Counted from the first letter of the stretch, positions 23,480-34,698 are shown. The stretch: DNA of 64,000 nucleotides from Cydia pomonella (GCF_033807575.1 NC_084704.1:32837968-32901967); one strand, 5' to 3'. Notes: generated by a model from the sequence alone, not told the origin. Numbers and translations are program-made.

Positions 23480-23851
23480 AGGTGCGACCAGACCGCAGCT
23501 TAAAAAACGGTCACGATACGGAATCGCAGTGACGCGTCGTATGCGTACCGTTTTTGACGCATGCTCCCCACACCGCTGCTTAAAATACGCTGACGCACCG
23601 TAAATTGATCTGCGTAAAAATCGCAAAAAATATTACACGGAGATCTTATGGCAGACACCACACCGGTGACGTAAAAGACGCAAAGATTTGCGAACAAAAA
23701 AGATTCGCGTGAAGCACGTCACTGCGATTCCGTACCGTCACCGTTTTTTAAGCAGCGGTGTGGGGAGCATGCGTCAAAAACGGTACGCATACGACGCGTC
23801 ACTGCGATTCCGTATCGTGACCGTTTTTTAAGTTGCGGTCTGGTCGCACCT
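23480..23851. mobile_element. 372-bp Harbinger-like MITE with TTA target duplication
   Basis: Terminal inverted repeats of about 100 bp begin AGGTGCGACCAGACCGCAGC and end GTTGCGGTCTGGTCGCACCT. TTA flanks both sides (23477-23479 and 23852-23854), the 3-bp duplication typical of PIF/Harbinger elements. Arm motifs such as GTCACTGCGATTCCGTA recur inside, so it can fold in more than one way. No transposase frame. Confidence 0.85.
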
Positions 23852-24612
23852 TTATACGATAAATATAAGAATAATTAATACGTTGATGTTGATTCACAAT
23901 ATCGTAAAAATATTTAAAAAGTTAATGATTTGTGTCAGCAAACATGTCGCTGTCAGGTGCAAAAAATAAAAAAAATATCTACCAGTTAAGCTTTTGAACA
24001 ATGCAAAACAGGCCATTAGTATTATATATTAAGCTACTCAGCGTGTATTCTTTTATGAGATTAAAACTATATCTTATTCCTATTTAATATAATCATTAAT
24101 GAAAATCTCACTCCAAAGCAGTAGGCGCTGTAGTTTTTTGTAGATATAAAAAAAGTATGAGACTTTTCGCACTTCTAGAATTTACTGACAAAATAGTTAA
24201 TTACAATGTTAAATTTTAAATTGCCACAAGTAATTTTGAATTTTAGTATCTACTTTAAACTATTACCTAGATTCTACCAACGTTAAATTAATCCTCAAAG
24301 TACTTACTTAATAATTAACCTAAGTAACAACGCTTTGAAGAGTTTTATAATGAAGAACGTGCCGACAGAAATATTAAGCACCAGAAAATACTTAATGTTT
24401 GAAGAAAAAAGTCTAGGGTGACCAAGCAGGCTTGGGACTAAGTAACCTTTGCAAATTGGCTACTTGACTGTTTTTTGTAAATAATGTCAAACGATCCTGA
24501 TTTTCCTGAGGATCAAATGTCTATATAGGATTCATGGCATTTAAGCAACACAAAGGTCAGAAATGAGATTTAAAGTCTCACGCTCGCAGTCGACGATTTA
24601 AACGCCTCTAAA

Positions 24613-24790
24613 AAAAAGGTAAGGTGATGTGACGTCACATCATATAAGTCTGTCCTAAATGTATGGAAGATCAAGGAAATTGCCATTTTGACCCTCAAAT
24701 ATTGCGTTTATGTGTATAGTTGTCATACAATTTATTTTTCAATAAAATGTAAGGAATCGAATGGTACCATTCTCTTTTCTATTTTTGAAA
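24613..24790 (+). repeat. Relative of 2770-2960, with palindrome GATGTGACGTCACATC
   Basis: Carries AATATTGCGTTTATG and AAAATGTAAGGAATCGAATG. The perfect palindrome GATGTGACGTCACATC near its start includes a CRE-like TGACGTCA, which may be chance. Confidence 0.5.
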
Positions 24791-26142
24791 GACAAAAAAA
24801 AATTTTTTTGAGACTTCGGAGCCTTGTATTTTTTATAATCTCAATATAATTTTTTAAATTCCACTTTTTTATAATGGATGGCTCATTTTCTAACCATTTA
24901 ACTAAATTTTGTTTTAATATTCAACATGTGTCAAGTACCCAATTGCAGCCTACATACTCGCAACAAAAAACGGACAATTCTCCAGTAAAAAAATATTATT
25001 TGTTTTATTTTTGCAAGGAAAACGAGCCTGATTTAATAATTATAAACCAGCCATTTATTATATAGTTAGGTTCATTTTATGTATTTTAGTCAGTCTTTTT
25101 AACAGTTTTTTATATATTTTCTATTGTCTTTAGTAAAAAGGATATACATTTGCTAGTTAAACATGCATGCAATTTGAGTTTTACATTTACAGAACGTACG
25201 GCTGTGTGAAATATAATAGCAATCAATGAGAAAATGAAGCAATGAGAATACCACAACTTTAGATCAATCCTTTTGGAACTTTTTTTATAATTCTTTCGCA
25301 TTACTTAAAATTAATTCAAAATTAACTACAAATTATAGCTAATTTGTGGTTAATTTTGAATTTCCTGGCAGCTATACTTATAACGCCGGAAAACCAATTG
25401 TGTACAATGATTTCAATTTAGAATCTTAACCATTATTTAAAATCAAGGTAAACATACATACGAGTGTAGGTGAAAAAAAAAGAGATGGAGATACCCATCC
25501 TGGCAAAAATAAAACGTTTCTATACGATGATTCGTCGCGGTACTCGCGGTGTGTATTAATAAATAAATAATTTTACCAAAAAAAGTCTACCATTCGGTTT
25601 GTTTGCTTGAATTTTAATTTGTATATTATTATTATTATTTATTCGTATTGTGTGGAGTGGACCATTGTTGCCTGCGAATAAATAAATGAAAATAAATTGA
25701 TTTAGCCTAATTTTCCTCAAATGGTAAGTTTTACTGGTATGTTTCTGGTATTTTTTTGCAAATATCACTTCCATTAGACGGCAGCTGAAAGTTCACCGCG
25801 ACTGCAGTTATGTTATCCCTCCGGGGACCGCATTATTAGATTTTTTGTTCGAACCGCTAGACGAAGTGGATTGAACAAGAATATATTAAATTCTAGAGAT
25901 AAATTTAGATACTCTGTCCAATCATTTGATCGCATATTTAATATTTGAAGCATCTGGGAACAGGATTTAGCTCAGTACCATGATATGTTTCGGTATCATT
26001 TAATAAAATATTGCTAGATTCAGGTATATTTATATCTATTGTATGATTTGATGTAGGTACTTGTACATATATATTTTTTAATCAAATTTCTATAAAGAAA
26101 AGTAGCTACTGTATGTAAATGCATATTTCTGTAGTAAACTAA
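24791..26142. other. Gene-free stretch, possibly an old LINE body
   Basis: AATTAACTACAAATTATAGCTAATTTGTGGTTAATT at 25320-25355 region is a short imperfect palindrome. Sequence from 25790 may be eroded LINE ORF2 upstream of the 3' end at 26143, but frames are too broken to prove it. Confidence 0.35.
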
Positions 26143-26310
26143 ATTGTATTTTTTCTTATTAAATGCATGTTAATTATACGACGTAATGTTCCCCGCCGAG
26201 TTTCTTGCCGGTCCATATTGGGATACCCTCCGCCAATTGAGGGGGGATTTCAATATTCTCGAGTCAGAGGTGTAGGGTTAGAGCCGGTGTAGCTTTATTT
26301 GACGTTAATA
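26143..26310 (+). mobile_element. LINE-like 3' end, copy 1
   Basis: TTTTTTCTTATTAAATGCAT, GCCGAGTTTCTTGCCGGTCC, AATTGAGGGGGGAT and GTCAGAGGTGTAGGGTTAGA are shared with 42630-42810. The CCGAGTTTCTTGCCGGT block is one I associate with 3' ends of lepidopteran non-LTR elements. Upstream (25790-26130) may be degraded protein-coding remnant but I cannot prove it. Confidence 0.65.
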
Positions 26311-26364
26311 GCTACCATATTTACTGTATATTTGTGTGTTTGGTACCTATGCATATTTACTGTA

Positions 26365-26520
26365 TGCCAGTTGCTTCCAGCAGCTGTAGCACAGTCGCAT
26401 TTTTATCACTTAGCACTATGCCTGTCACTTTCGCACTTACCTACTTGTTAGAACGTGACAGGTATAGTGACAAGTGATCAAAATGCTACTGTGCTACAGC
26501 TGCTAGAGTTCCAGGTGGCA
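26365..26520. mobile_element. Palindromic MITE (TGACAGG family), copy 1
   Basis: Arms CAGCAGCTGTAGCACAG and CTGTGCTACAGCTGCTAG enclose TATCACTT...GCCTGTCAC and GTGACAGG...AAGTGAT. Related copies are 56035-56162 and the insert at 50093-50185. Confidence 0.8.
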
Positions 26521-26581
26521 TGGAATAGTATACGCGTTACTGTTCCATTTTACAGGCATGTGTATTCCCGCCTTTACAGAC

Positions 26582-26822
26582 ATTTTTTTAATACTACGTG
26601 GGTGGCAAACAAGCATACGGCCCGCCTGATGGTAAGCAATCTCCGTAGGCTATGTACGCCGGCAACTCCAAAGGAGTAACATGCGCGTTGCCGACACTAA
26701 ACCCGCCACCCCCTCGTTGAGCTCTGGCAACCTTACACTACAACAGCAACATCCACACAGAGATGACAATCACAATGCCCATGCCTCTCTTGTGGTCGTA
26801 GTTTAAGGACGTACCCGTGTCC
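26582..26822 (+). repeat. GGTGGCAAACAAGCATACGG repeat, internally deleted copy
   Basis: Opens with GTGGCAAACAAGCATACGGC, passes GAGCTCTGGCAACCTTAC and closes with AGTTTAAGGACGTACCCGTG. The middle found in 28651-29015 is missing. Confidence 0.75.
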
Positions 26823-26883
26823 ACTCGTACTCATACCGGTTTATCCGTTTATACGATGCCACGGACGGATCGACATACATATA

Positions 26884-27100
26884 CAGTAGGTGCTCAGTAA
26901 TCCGGCACCTGATTTTACACCCTATGCCGAATTGTTGGGACTGCCGGATTTGTATACTTATATGGGAAATGAAAGCACAAAACAAACACGTGGCACTACC
27001 AAACAATGCAACCACTCTGTAATCCGCCGTTTGGCTTTATAAACTGCCGGATTACTGGGCGTACCGGATTAACCAGAGCCGGATTATCCAACGCCTGCTG
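26884..27100. mobile_element. 217-bp pogo/Tigger-like MITE with TA duplication
   Basis: Ends CAGTAGGTGCTCAGTAATCC and GGATTATCCAACGCCTGCTG are imperfect inverted repeats. TA flanks both sides (26882-26883, 27101-27102). The CAG start and TAATCCGGC core resemble pogo-type termini. GCCGGATT recurs internally. No coding frame. Confidence 0.8.
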
Positions 27101-27544
27101 TACTTACACATGTTAAACTTAAAACCCTCCTTTTTGCGTCGAGGGTAAAAACGAAAACGAATTTAATAAAATTTAAACTCCACGTTCAGAAAGTGTACTT
27201 ACTCGTAATATAAAAGTTTCTACAATAAAATAATGTGAAGTGGGATTGAAATCGCACCAGCGAGAAATTCCGGATTTTATTTTCAAGTGTGGCGAGGTGA
27301 GTTTCACCGTTCATTACTCACATTCATTTTACTTCGGCAAGATTAAATAACTGGTGAAAAGCGGTAGCTGTAATAACCACCTACAGGTCAATTTTAATTT
27401 TCTTTCATTCTTCAACTGAATGTGGAATTTCGTTGTGTACCTACCGGAATTATATTACAGTTGAGTTCGCAAACATTTTTACACGCCAATGTTTTAAATA
27501 TAATTATAATATACACGCCTCTAAGACACTGACTATAAAGTTGG

Positions 27545-27847
27545 GTATAGTACATTACTATAGAGGCCGGGAAACAAAGGGTTGCAGGCCAAATAGTGTA
27601 TAGGGATACGCAGCCGGCAACACAGTCTATCGCCGAGATTTGTATAGTGCTTTTCTCAAACTTGCAATGAAAAAAAAATGTAAAAAGTATATAAAAATAT
27701 TATAGGAAATTGTTGTTTTTTTTTTTTTATTCGTAGGTTTACCTAATGCCAATGGTTGAATGCCAAGTCGCTTTGCCACAATTTCACGTTTAAAAACAAA
27801 AGAAGTTTGCTTTACAGGCCTAGGTGTTTAAGTGTAAGGCGGTATGA
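27545..27847 (+). repeat. F500 repeat, copy 2, internally deleted
   Basis: Starts TAGTACATTACTATAGAGGC, CGGGAAAC and passes GTATAGTGCTTTTCTCAAAC, but lacks the GTGGCGAC...GCAACG middle. It resumes at CAATGGTTGAATGCCAAG. It abuts copy 3 in tandem. Confidence 0.85.
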
Positions 27848-28350
27848 ACAGTACATTACTATAGAGGCCGGGAAACGTAGGGTTGCAGGCCAAGTAGATA
27901 TATACGCGGCTAGCAACCCCGTTTCTAGCCGAGATATGTATAGTGCTTTTCTCAAACTTGCAATTAATACGAAAAAATAGTAGTCAATTTGTTTTGTGGC
28001 GACCTACTCGGCTCGCCACTCTACCAGCGGTGTACAACCTTACGCGCATAAGTCCGCGAGCCTGCGCGACGCGCCACCGCCGTTGCTTAGCAACGAATAT
28101 GCACAACAGATCACCGTACCAGGCTGACTGATGGTAGAAGCTAGTTGATGGTTGGATGCCAAGACGTTGTGTCTCAATTTGACGTTAAAAAACAAAAGAA
28201 GGTTGCTTTACAGTCCTAGGTGTGCAAGGCTGTATGAAATTCCTTTACATATCATCTTCACTTATCGCACCTGATATGTAGTATTTCCGGACCTAATCTG
28301 AAGTAAGTCATGTCAACATTTCATTTGTAAGTTTGAGGAAAATATATTTT
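27848..28350 (+). repeat. F500 repeat, copy 3, near full length
   Basis: Runs from CAGTACATTACTATAGAGGC to GTAAGTTTGAGGAAAATA and matches copy 1 (14158-14656) in reverse throughout. It contains the near palindrome CGTTGCTTAGCAACG. Confidence 0.85.
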
Positions 28351-28650
28351 TGGAACGTTATTGGATTGTAAAGATGGCGTTGATGTTTGAGAACTTGATC
28401 GTACAAGGTACCTCAAATTTCAAAGATGTAAAGTTTGTAAGGGAAACCTCTGAAGGAATATTTTTTAAAGGTAATTATTATCCCTAAAATAGTATATGAA
28501 GCCTTCAAGATTCTCTTTCCTAAAGTTCCAAATAGGCCCAAAGTTTCTACACAGCTTTTTGTGGCGGTATGTGGGTTCGATGCCATTTTATTAGGCAGGC
28601 GTTCGGTTTTTAATCCCCATCCGGCAGGGGTGCCGTAAACACCGAAGTTA

Positions 28651-29015
28651 GTTTTTTTTTTAAATAATACATCGGTGGCAAACAAGCATACGGCCCGCCT
28701 GATTGTAAGCAGTCTCCGTAGCCTATGGACGCCTGCAAATCCATAGGTTTTACGTGCGCGTTATCAACCCTAAAACTCCGCACCCTCGTTGAGCTCTGGC
28801 AACCTTACTCACTGGCAGGAACACAACACTATGTGTATAGGGTCTAGAGTTATTTGGCTGCGGTTTTCTGGAAGGTGGAAGTACTTCCCCAATTGGACTC
28901 TGTTTTAGAACTGGAATGACATCCGCTGTGCTGTGCCCTACCACACAAAGCGAGATGACATTCACAGGCCCATACCTCTCTTTTGGACGTAGTTTAAGGC
29001 CATACCCGTGTCCCA
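28651..29015 (+). repeat. GGTGGCAAACAAGCATACGG repeat, most complete copy
   Basis: Starts after a T run with CATCGGTGGCAAACAAGCAT, includes GCACCCTCGTTGAGCTCTGG, GGCTGCGGTTTTCTGGAAGG, TGACATCCGCTGTGCTGTGC and ends AAGGCCATACCCGTGTCC. I recognise it as common in Lepidoptera. Open frames across it are not conserved among copies. Confidence 0.75.
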
Positions 29016-29729
29016 ATCGCGCGCATCTTCCTCTTTTACCCCTACAAAGGTGTAATTAGAATGACAGAGAAAGAAGATCGCAATTTGCGAAATTCAGTGT
29101 TCGCGGTGGGCTCTCATCTCGTTCTAATATTGATAAGGAAACGGAAGATTCCAAAATTGAATCAATAGCATAGCGAGTGGTTCGAAAAGTGGAATCTTAA
29201 GCGTTGCTAGTGTTTCAAGGCATGATAATTAAACAAACTTGGCCACCGAGTGAAATACAAAAATGTTCACCACAACAACGCGAACAAAATACTCACTGAA
29301 AATGAAACCAAATCAAATCCAAACGAACGTTATTAAATATTATTATGTATCATTCAAAATCACCATTCAAAAATCAAATCTACCAGCCAACGTAAGGATA
29401 CAACTTTGCCGCTCTTGTGGATAAAATGCAAATTTCTCATCAGTTTTTGAAGTATCAAGAGAGCCTTTACCAGCCGGTGTGGTGAAAAATAACGAAAGCG
29501 ATACAGAAGCCTAATAAGTGTTACTTAGTAACTTTCTGCACATTGAAAGCTAATTAGCTAACACGATTTCTAGTTGCCTAGGTTTTTAGTAGAACGACGT
29601 CGAAAGCTTTTAACGGCCGGCTCGATTAATACCTGCCCTGGGCTCTTACTATGGCCTTATTCGCTGTAGCAACTGCGTAAACTAACTCACAATGCATCTC
29701 GCTCGTAATCATATCGGTGCAAGCGATAT

Positions 29730-30281
29730 GGGACCCATTTCTCGAACGGTACTAGTCTAATATTACTAGTGTGCTACCATGGTAACCCATACGACTTGAC
29801 AGTTCGCGGGCTAATTATATTAAACGAACAATAACAGGGGCCCATTTCTCGAACGGTATTATTATTATTATTATTTATTTATTTTATTTGTGGCATCAAC
29901 AGCAATACAAAAAGTAATACATAGCATAGTGAACAGAAAACATAGCCAATAACAGATGTCCACAAAAGTACAGTCAACCAATTTGATTCCTAGGCCACTA
30001 TAGAACCATGCCATAATGACTTCTACGACAGTGCTTATTGAGTGATGCATGTCAAGTATCTAGTAGTTAAAGCGACAGGGTTCTATAGTGGCCTAGGATT
30101 CTAATTGGTTGACTGTACAACTAACATGCAATAACTAAGTGGAAACAAGAGATTACAAAAAAAAAGAGTTAAAAAGCACTTTACACAAAAAAGCACTTTA
30201 GTCCACGAACTGTCAAGTCGTATGGGTTACCATGGCAACACACTAATAATATTACACTAATACCGTTCGAGAAATAGGCCC
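29730..30281. mobile_element. Element with GGGCCCATTTCTCGAACGGT ends (A)
   Basis: Left end GGGACCCATTTCTCGAACGG through TACCATGGTAACCCATACGA, CTTGACAGTTCG; the right side is the complement, ending GTTCGAGAAATAGGCCC. Arms are about 75 bp. The interior holds the 145-bp TA element and a second copy of the same terminus at 29838. Confidence 0.75.
29971..30115. mobile_element. 145-bp Tc1/mariner-type MITE with TA duplication
   Basis: CAGTCAACCAATTTGATTCC and the complement of GGATTCTAATTGGTTGACTG, extended through TAGGCCACTATAGAACC, make nearly 40-bp arms. TA lies at 29969-29970 and 30116-30117. It sits inside the larger inverted repeats of 29730-30281. Confidence 0.85.
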
Positions 30282-30282
30282 T

Positions 30283-30770
30283 AGTTTTGAATGATTCACG
30301 GTTAGTTTCACTAGACTTAAATCGACCGGGATATAACCGACCGTTATTGTGTAGTATTTTTATTATAATGTCTGTGTCGTACTATTTTAATTCATCATGA
30401 TGACTTATAACATAGTTAAGTTAATATTATGTAATAATGTGTGTAATTAAAATATTTGTTAATGAATGAATTAATGTACTATATGTATAATATTTAAATA
30501 GCTATTAATATTTGCACGCCTTCTTAAGGCAAAATAGTTGAACCAAATTGTACCTGCCTATTGACCATCTTACTGTACACTATTTTATGCAAATAAATTA
30601 CTTACTTACTTACTTACATATAAACCGTGATTACCTTTCATATTGTATTATGAACCGTGAAAAAGATGCATGTAACTACGTCCGAATATTGGGAGCTCAG
30701 TAAAAGCAATTTAAAAGGTAATCACGGTTTACATCCCGGTCTATTTAAGTCTAGTATATTAGACTCCTTA
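30283..30770 (+). repeat. Repeat with ATGCATGTAACTACGTCCGA core, interrupted
   Basis: Outer parts (TTTCACTAGACTTAAATCGA, CCGGGATATA at the left; TACATCCCGGTCTATTTAAG, TCTAGT at the right) are inverted. The core GATGCATGTAACTACGTCCG, AATATTGGGAGCTC matches 41815-42025. About 260 bp of LINE-tail-like sequence (30346-30612) splits it. Confidence 0.7.
30346..30612 (+). mobile_element. LINE 3'-end-like insertion with TTAC repeat tail
   Basis: AT-rich 3'-UTR-like sequence ends in TATGCAAATAAATTACTTAC and further TTAC units, a typical non-LTR tail. It interrupts the repeat at 30283-30770. Confidence 0.45.
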
Positions 30771-31066
30771 ATAATAAAAATGACTAAACTTATTGTATAA
30801 AATTATCACTGATTTGAAAATGCATGTAAATTGGTTTGATAATATTTAATTTAATTTAATTTATTAATGTATTATTTATTAATTTAATTATGAAATCTAT
30901 TATTAAGGAATTAAATGGCTTAAATAAATAAAATAAAATGACGTTCGAGAAATGGGCCCATGCTCCGCGTTTGAGTTGACGCAGTTGCGTAAAACTCATG
31001 GTGAGGGTAATGGGCTTGACTGCTAGCTCCCACTCGCCTATACTAACGGCACAAATCTAAAGAGAT

Positions 31067-31280
31067 TTAAGAGAAAATTTGGAGTAAGTACTTTTGATAT
31101 TTCATCGATACCTGCAAAATTTCTACCGCTTTACTTGTTAAGAGCGTGTCTAAAATAACCAGGAGGTCGATTCTAATTTCACAATTGTTACGATTTTGAA
31201 CTGGTTTTGATATGACCTTGACGATCTCCTTGGTGATTGAAGCGCATCTCACGCACGTTCACTTCATTTCAAATTATGCA
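31067..31280 (-). repeat. Partial relative of the 330-bp repeat joined to another repeat
   Basis: Minus strand carries TAAAGCGGTAGAAATTTTGC and GATGAAATATCAAAAG, matching the end of 2306-2675. The other half (GACCTTGACGATCTCCTTGG, GCGCATCTCACGCACG on the plus strand) is a sequence I recognise from lepidopteran repeats. Its relation to the first half is unknown. Confidence 0.55.
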
Positions 31281-31334
31281 GCGTGAGCAATCTTTATAAA
31301 ATAACATCAATACCACAACAAATTGTAATAGTAC

Positions 31335-31460
31335 ATTACGATACAAGTGCGAAAAATAGGAAATTCGAAACGAGTGGCGATAAATTAAAACACGACCGAA
31401 GGGAGTGTTTTAAATCGACACGAGTTGCGAATTACCTATTCGCACATGTATCGTACAACG
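31335..31460 (+). repeat. Repeat with GACACGAGTTGCGAATTACC arm
   Basis: Imperfect inverted repeat: CGATACAAGTGCGAAAAATA, GGAAATTCGAAACGAGTG against CGACACGAGTTGCGAATTAC, CTATTCGCACATGTATCG. A degraded right end of the same repeat precedes the small palindrome at 50482. Confidence 0.7.
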
Positions 31461-31558
31461 TTTTACAGTACATATGGCCCTTTAAATGTTCGACACAGTA
31501 ACATAATATGCTACTTCTCGCACTAGTGCTATAAAGTAGCCCCATATGTACTGTAAAA
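31461..31558. mobile_element. 98-bp palindromic element, empty site
   Basis: Ends TTTTACAGTACATATGG and CCATATGTACTGTAAAA are perfectly complementary. The same element at 50482-50824 carries a SINE inside. Confidence 0.8.
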
Positions 31559-31579
31559 TATGTATTGTAATACCCTCCT

Positions 31580-31830
31580 AAGGCCCGGCCATCATCATCA
31601 TCATGGTGGCCTTTTGGTGATCCAATCTTGGATGTAATCTTGTGTCCGATTCATCCAGTCCTGACGTCCGTGTCGTCGGATGTCGTCAACCCAGCGCTGC
31701 GGTGGGCTGCCGCTCTCTCGGGTGACCGCTCTGGGCCTCCATTCAAGGACTCATCTTGTCCAGCGACTCTAGTCCATTCTTGCAATTGTGACCCACCCAT
31801 GCCCTCTATCTTTGCGCTATGACGGCCATG
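31580..31830 (-). pseudogene. LINE C-terminal fragment with trinucleotide tail
   Basis: Minus strand reads QRWVDDIRRHGRQDWMNRTQ then DYIQDWITKRPP before a run of ATG/CAT triplets at 31590-31605. This is the RWVDDI...W end of an RTE-like LINE plus its simple-repeat tail. Upstream the frame is shifted (AWVGHNCKNG in another frame). Confidence 0.6.
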
Positions 31831-32732
31831 ATGTCTCCAACTTTGGTCCCCAGCCATACAAATGAAAAATCCAAAATTTGCCACTGAAATTTGAACCTAT
31901 AGTGCAGGGAATATAGTATAGGGTGGGGTGTAGTATAGTATTGGGGTATATTTTGTTTGAAAATTGAACGAAACAAAACATATGCAACTCTGTTCCTATT
32001 GAATATGATTTAAATTTCGTCTAACTGAATGCGTGTCCTATAGGTAGGAGGGTAGAACCCATACCTATACGAAGATACAAATCTCTACAGTACATAATAT
32101 TGCATAGTGAATAAATTCTACCGCTAGTAGATTGTATATAATAAAAATAACACGCTGGTCGGATTCCTCGTACTCGGATATTATGCATTTTAGTTACTAA
32201 CATTATTATTGGACAAGAATGGAGACTTATAAAATGCTCCTTTAGGTTTTATATTATACTCATCGTCAACTGCGTATATTCGTTCCACTGTTAAGCATCT
32301 TAGGCCTTCGGTCTTATTGTTTGTACTAAACTCAAAGTTAGATTATATGGATAGAATATGATACACTAATGTTCGAGGACGTCACACACAACTTTAAATT
32401 TCTTTGCATTTATGTGCAGGCGAAAAATAAGTGTCACTTTTTAACACCGCACGATCGAAAGACACTGGCACGCTGTAACGTCGATAAATACGACGATAAT
32501 ATCCGTACTGAAAGACAATACCTACGTATATCGTGGTCGTACCTATTTTATCACGTGGATGATAATGAATCATCCAAAATTAATGTGCCTTATTTATCCG
32601 GGAAATATATTTGTTCGATTGATCTCAAGAAGAAATAAATTGTATGAGTAAATCGACGGTCGAAGAAGGATTGAAAACAATGTCTTCCGTTTGCAAGGAA
32701 GAAAAAAAGTCGTTTATTCTATAAACTACGCA
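31831..32732. other. Gene-free stretch
   Basis: An 89-codon frame at 32369-32638 has no recognisable domain or splice context. Nothing else stands out. Confidence 0.35.
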
Positions 32733-32793
32733 CACACGCACGCACACACATTATGTAACCTGTAAACCTATGAAATGTACCCGGCTGGTTACA

Positions 32794-32837
<44 letters not shown>

Positions 32838-32870
32838 GAAGATGAAAAAATCACACACACACACCTAATT
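32733..32870 (+). repeat. CA microsatellite, compound
   Basis: CACACACG-type runs at 32733-32750, a long CA run at about 32797-32836 and another at 32852-32866, separated by short unique sequence. Probably length-variable. Confidence 0.95.
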
Positions 32871-33914
32871 GTACATTGAGTCCAGCAATATTTGCAGAAA
32901 GGAATTAAGGCTTTGTCTAAAGTGCTTCAGTTTTTGCGGCCGACGCCATAACTCCACATATTATACAGTTATACTCACCAGAGACCGTAATAAATATCGG
33001 CTATCAAACACAAAGTGCGTATCATAATTGTTTAAGCACGTCACATTTCACGAATGAGGGCTAATTGCTACGTGCCTAACGTTCTTTTTACTACAGCTCG
33101 TAAATTTTCTAATAAAAACTTAATTTACCATAGTAAAAGTGCAATTTTTATTCTCCAATCGTCCGCCTTAAACTTTCCAGGGAGGGCCGTTTCTTACGAG
33201 ACTTATGAGAGCAACGCGGGGAATATTGGAATATATTTTTATAAAGCTTAAGTCCCAGTCCCAGTCGAGTTAATCCCACTAATATAATAATCGGGGAAGT
33301 TTGTATGTTTTTACGGTCACATTTTTGTGAAGTGGCCGTGTGACAGTTTTACATCGGTTGTAGCGATTAGAAATTGCAGTTACGTTATTGAGGGCGACTG
33401 ATATATTACGCAATTAAGTATAATTATTGCGCAATTCCATCATTCATTAACTATTGCGCAAAAAATTACAACTACTTAAATAATATTATTTTAAAGCAGT
33501 CGATTGATCTTTCGCTGTCAATTGTTAGTCAAACAAGCAAAATCAAAACTAAAACTAAATTGAGACTGATTTATTTATTTATATTTATATATTTTTACTG
33601 AATAGATTTAGGTTTTGGCGAACCTTATAGATTCTAATGGCGAGAATGAATGGAATGGAGTGAAAAAATTGTGCCCCAATACTTAAGGAAGATGGAATTC
33701 CCTCCGTGCTGCTAGTAGCAGAATTTATGCAGGCGAGGAGTTCAAAAATGGTGTGAACACAACCTTTTTATTAAGGAAACAGCAGCGTGTGCAGATGGGG
33801 CTTTCCATCTTTGATATTTTTAAACACATCTGAATCTTCTGTAAAGCTAATAAGAAGCCGAAATTTGGCATGATAACGTTTGATAACTTAACGGCCAATT
33901 TAGGGATTGCAAAC

Positions 33915-34005
33915 CGGATTGATTTTCAATCCGGCCGGATCCGGCCGGATTTTGGCCATAATCCGGTCGGATCCGGCCGGACCGGATCCGGTTTGGTATA
34001 GGGAT
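33915..34005. repeat. Left subterminal CCGGATCCGG array of the hAT element
   Basis: CCGGCCGGATCCGGCCGGAT, CCGGTCGGATCCGGCCGGAC and CGGATCCGGTTTGG give several GGATCCGG units within 90 bp. Such arrays often serve as transposase binding sites in hAT elements; that role is inferred here. Confidence 0.85.
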
Positions 34006-34675
34006 ATTAAAGTTAATTAAATGACATATTTTTCTAGTTTTTTGCGTAATACGTATTCCTAAATCTATAATTTGAAGTTAATAAATAACTTCTTAACAAT
34101 AAAATAGAACTTGGTAGTAAAAAGACTAAAAAGTGTTACAATGTCTATATCCGTTAATAATAACAAAATATAAAATCGGTCATTTATTATATTTAACCAT
34201 TCAGAAGTGCTCAATTTGATTAGTTTCCAAGCCCGATGATGGGATGTGGGGTGGAATTGGAACTCTTTGTTAGGACATGTTTTTGTTACTGTTCTTTGGT
34301 TGAATTCTTTGTAACGTTGACATCCATTCTAGTAAGAAAAGAAGATATTTTACTTTTAACCAAAATGATATTAAATGTGCTCCAGTATCATCTTGTTTTA
34401 ATTATTTGTCCGAGAATGTAGCACTCTATGATAAAAAAAAATGATCTTTTTTTTTAATTTACAGGAAAGTATATTGGTCAAATTATAGGGAACAAAACAC
34501 GACACGACGATCTCATGCGAAAAATAATAGAGTGTAGGATTGAAAACCATCGCGGAAAGGGACTCCCTAAGAAAAGTTACTTGGATTGGCTACATGTAGA
34601 GTAGCATGTACCAGGAGATAAAGGAAATTGCATAAGATTGAATGAGATTGTAAAGAATCAATATTTTATCTGAAT

Positions 34676-34698
34676 TATATATATATATATATATAATC
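34676..34698. repeat. AT dinucleotide run
   Basis: An uninterrupted AT repeat inside the hAT element. Confidence 0.9.

Larger units (their letters stand above)
29838..30959. mobile_element. Overlapping element with the same termini (B)
   Basis: Left end GGGCCCATTTCTCGAACGGT at 29838 and right end ACGTTCGAGAAATGGGCCC at 30959 pair, with AT-rich inner flanks. Because its left end lies inside element A and its right end outside, the two are interleaved rather than nested. Confidence 0.6.

Noticed and set aside
28750..29016. 88-codon frame and its counterparts near 40534-40876
   Set aside because: These are translations of one interspersed repeat in opposite orientations and not conserved as proteins.
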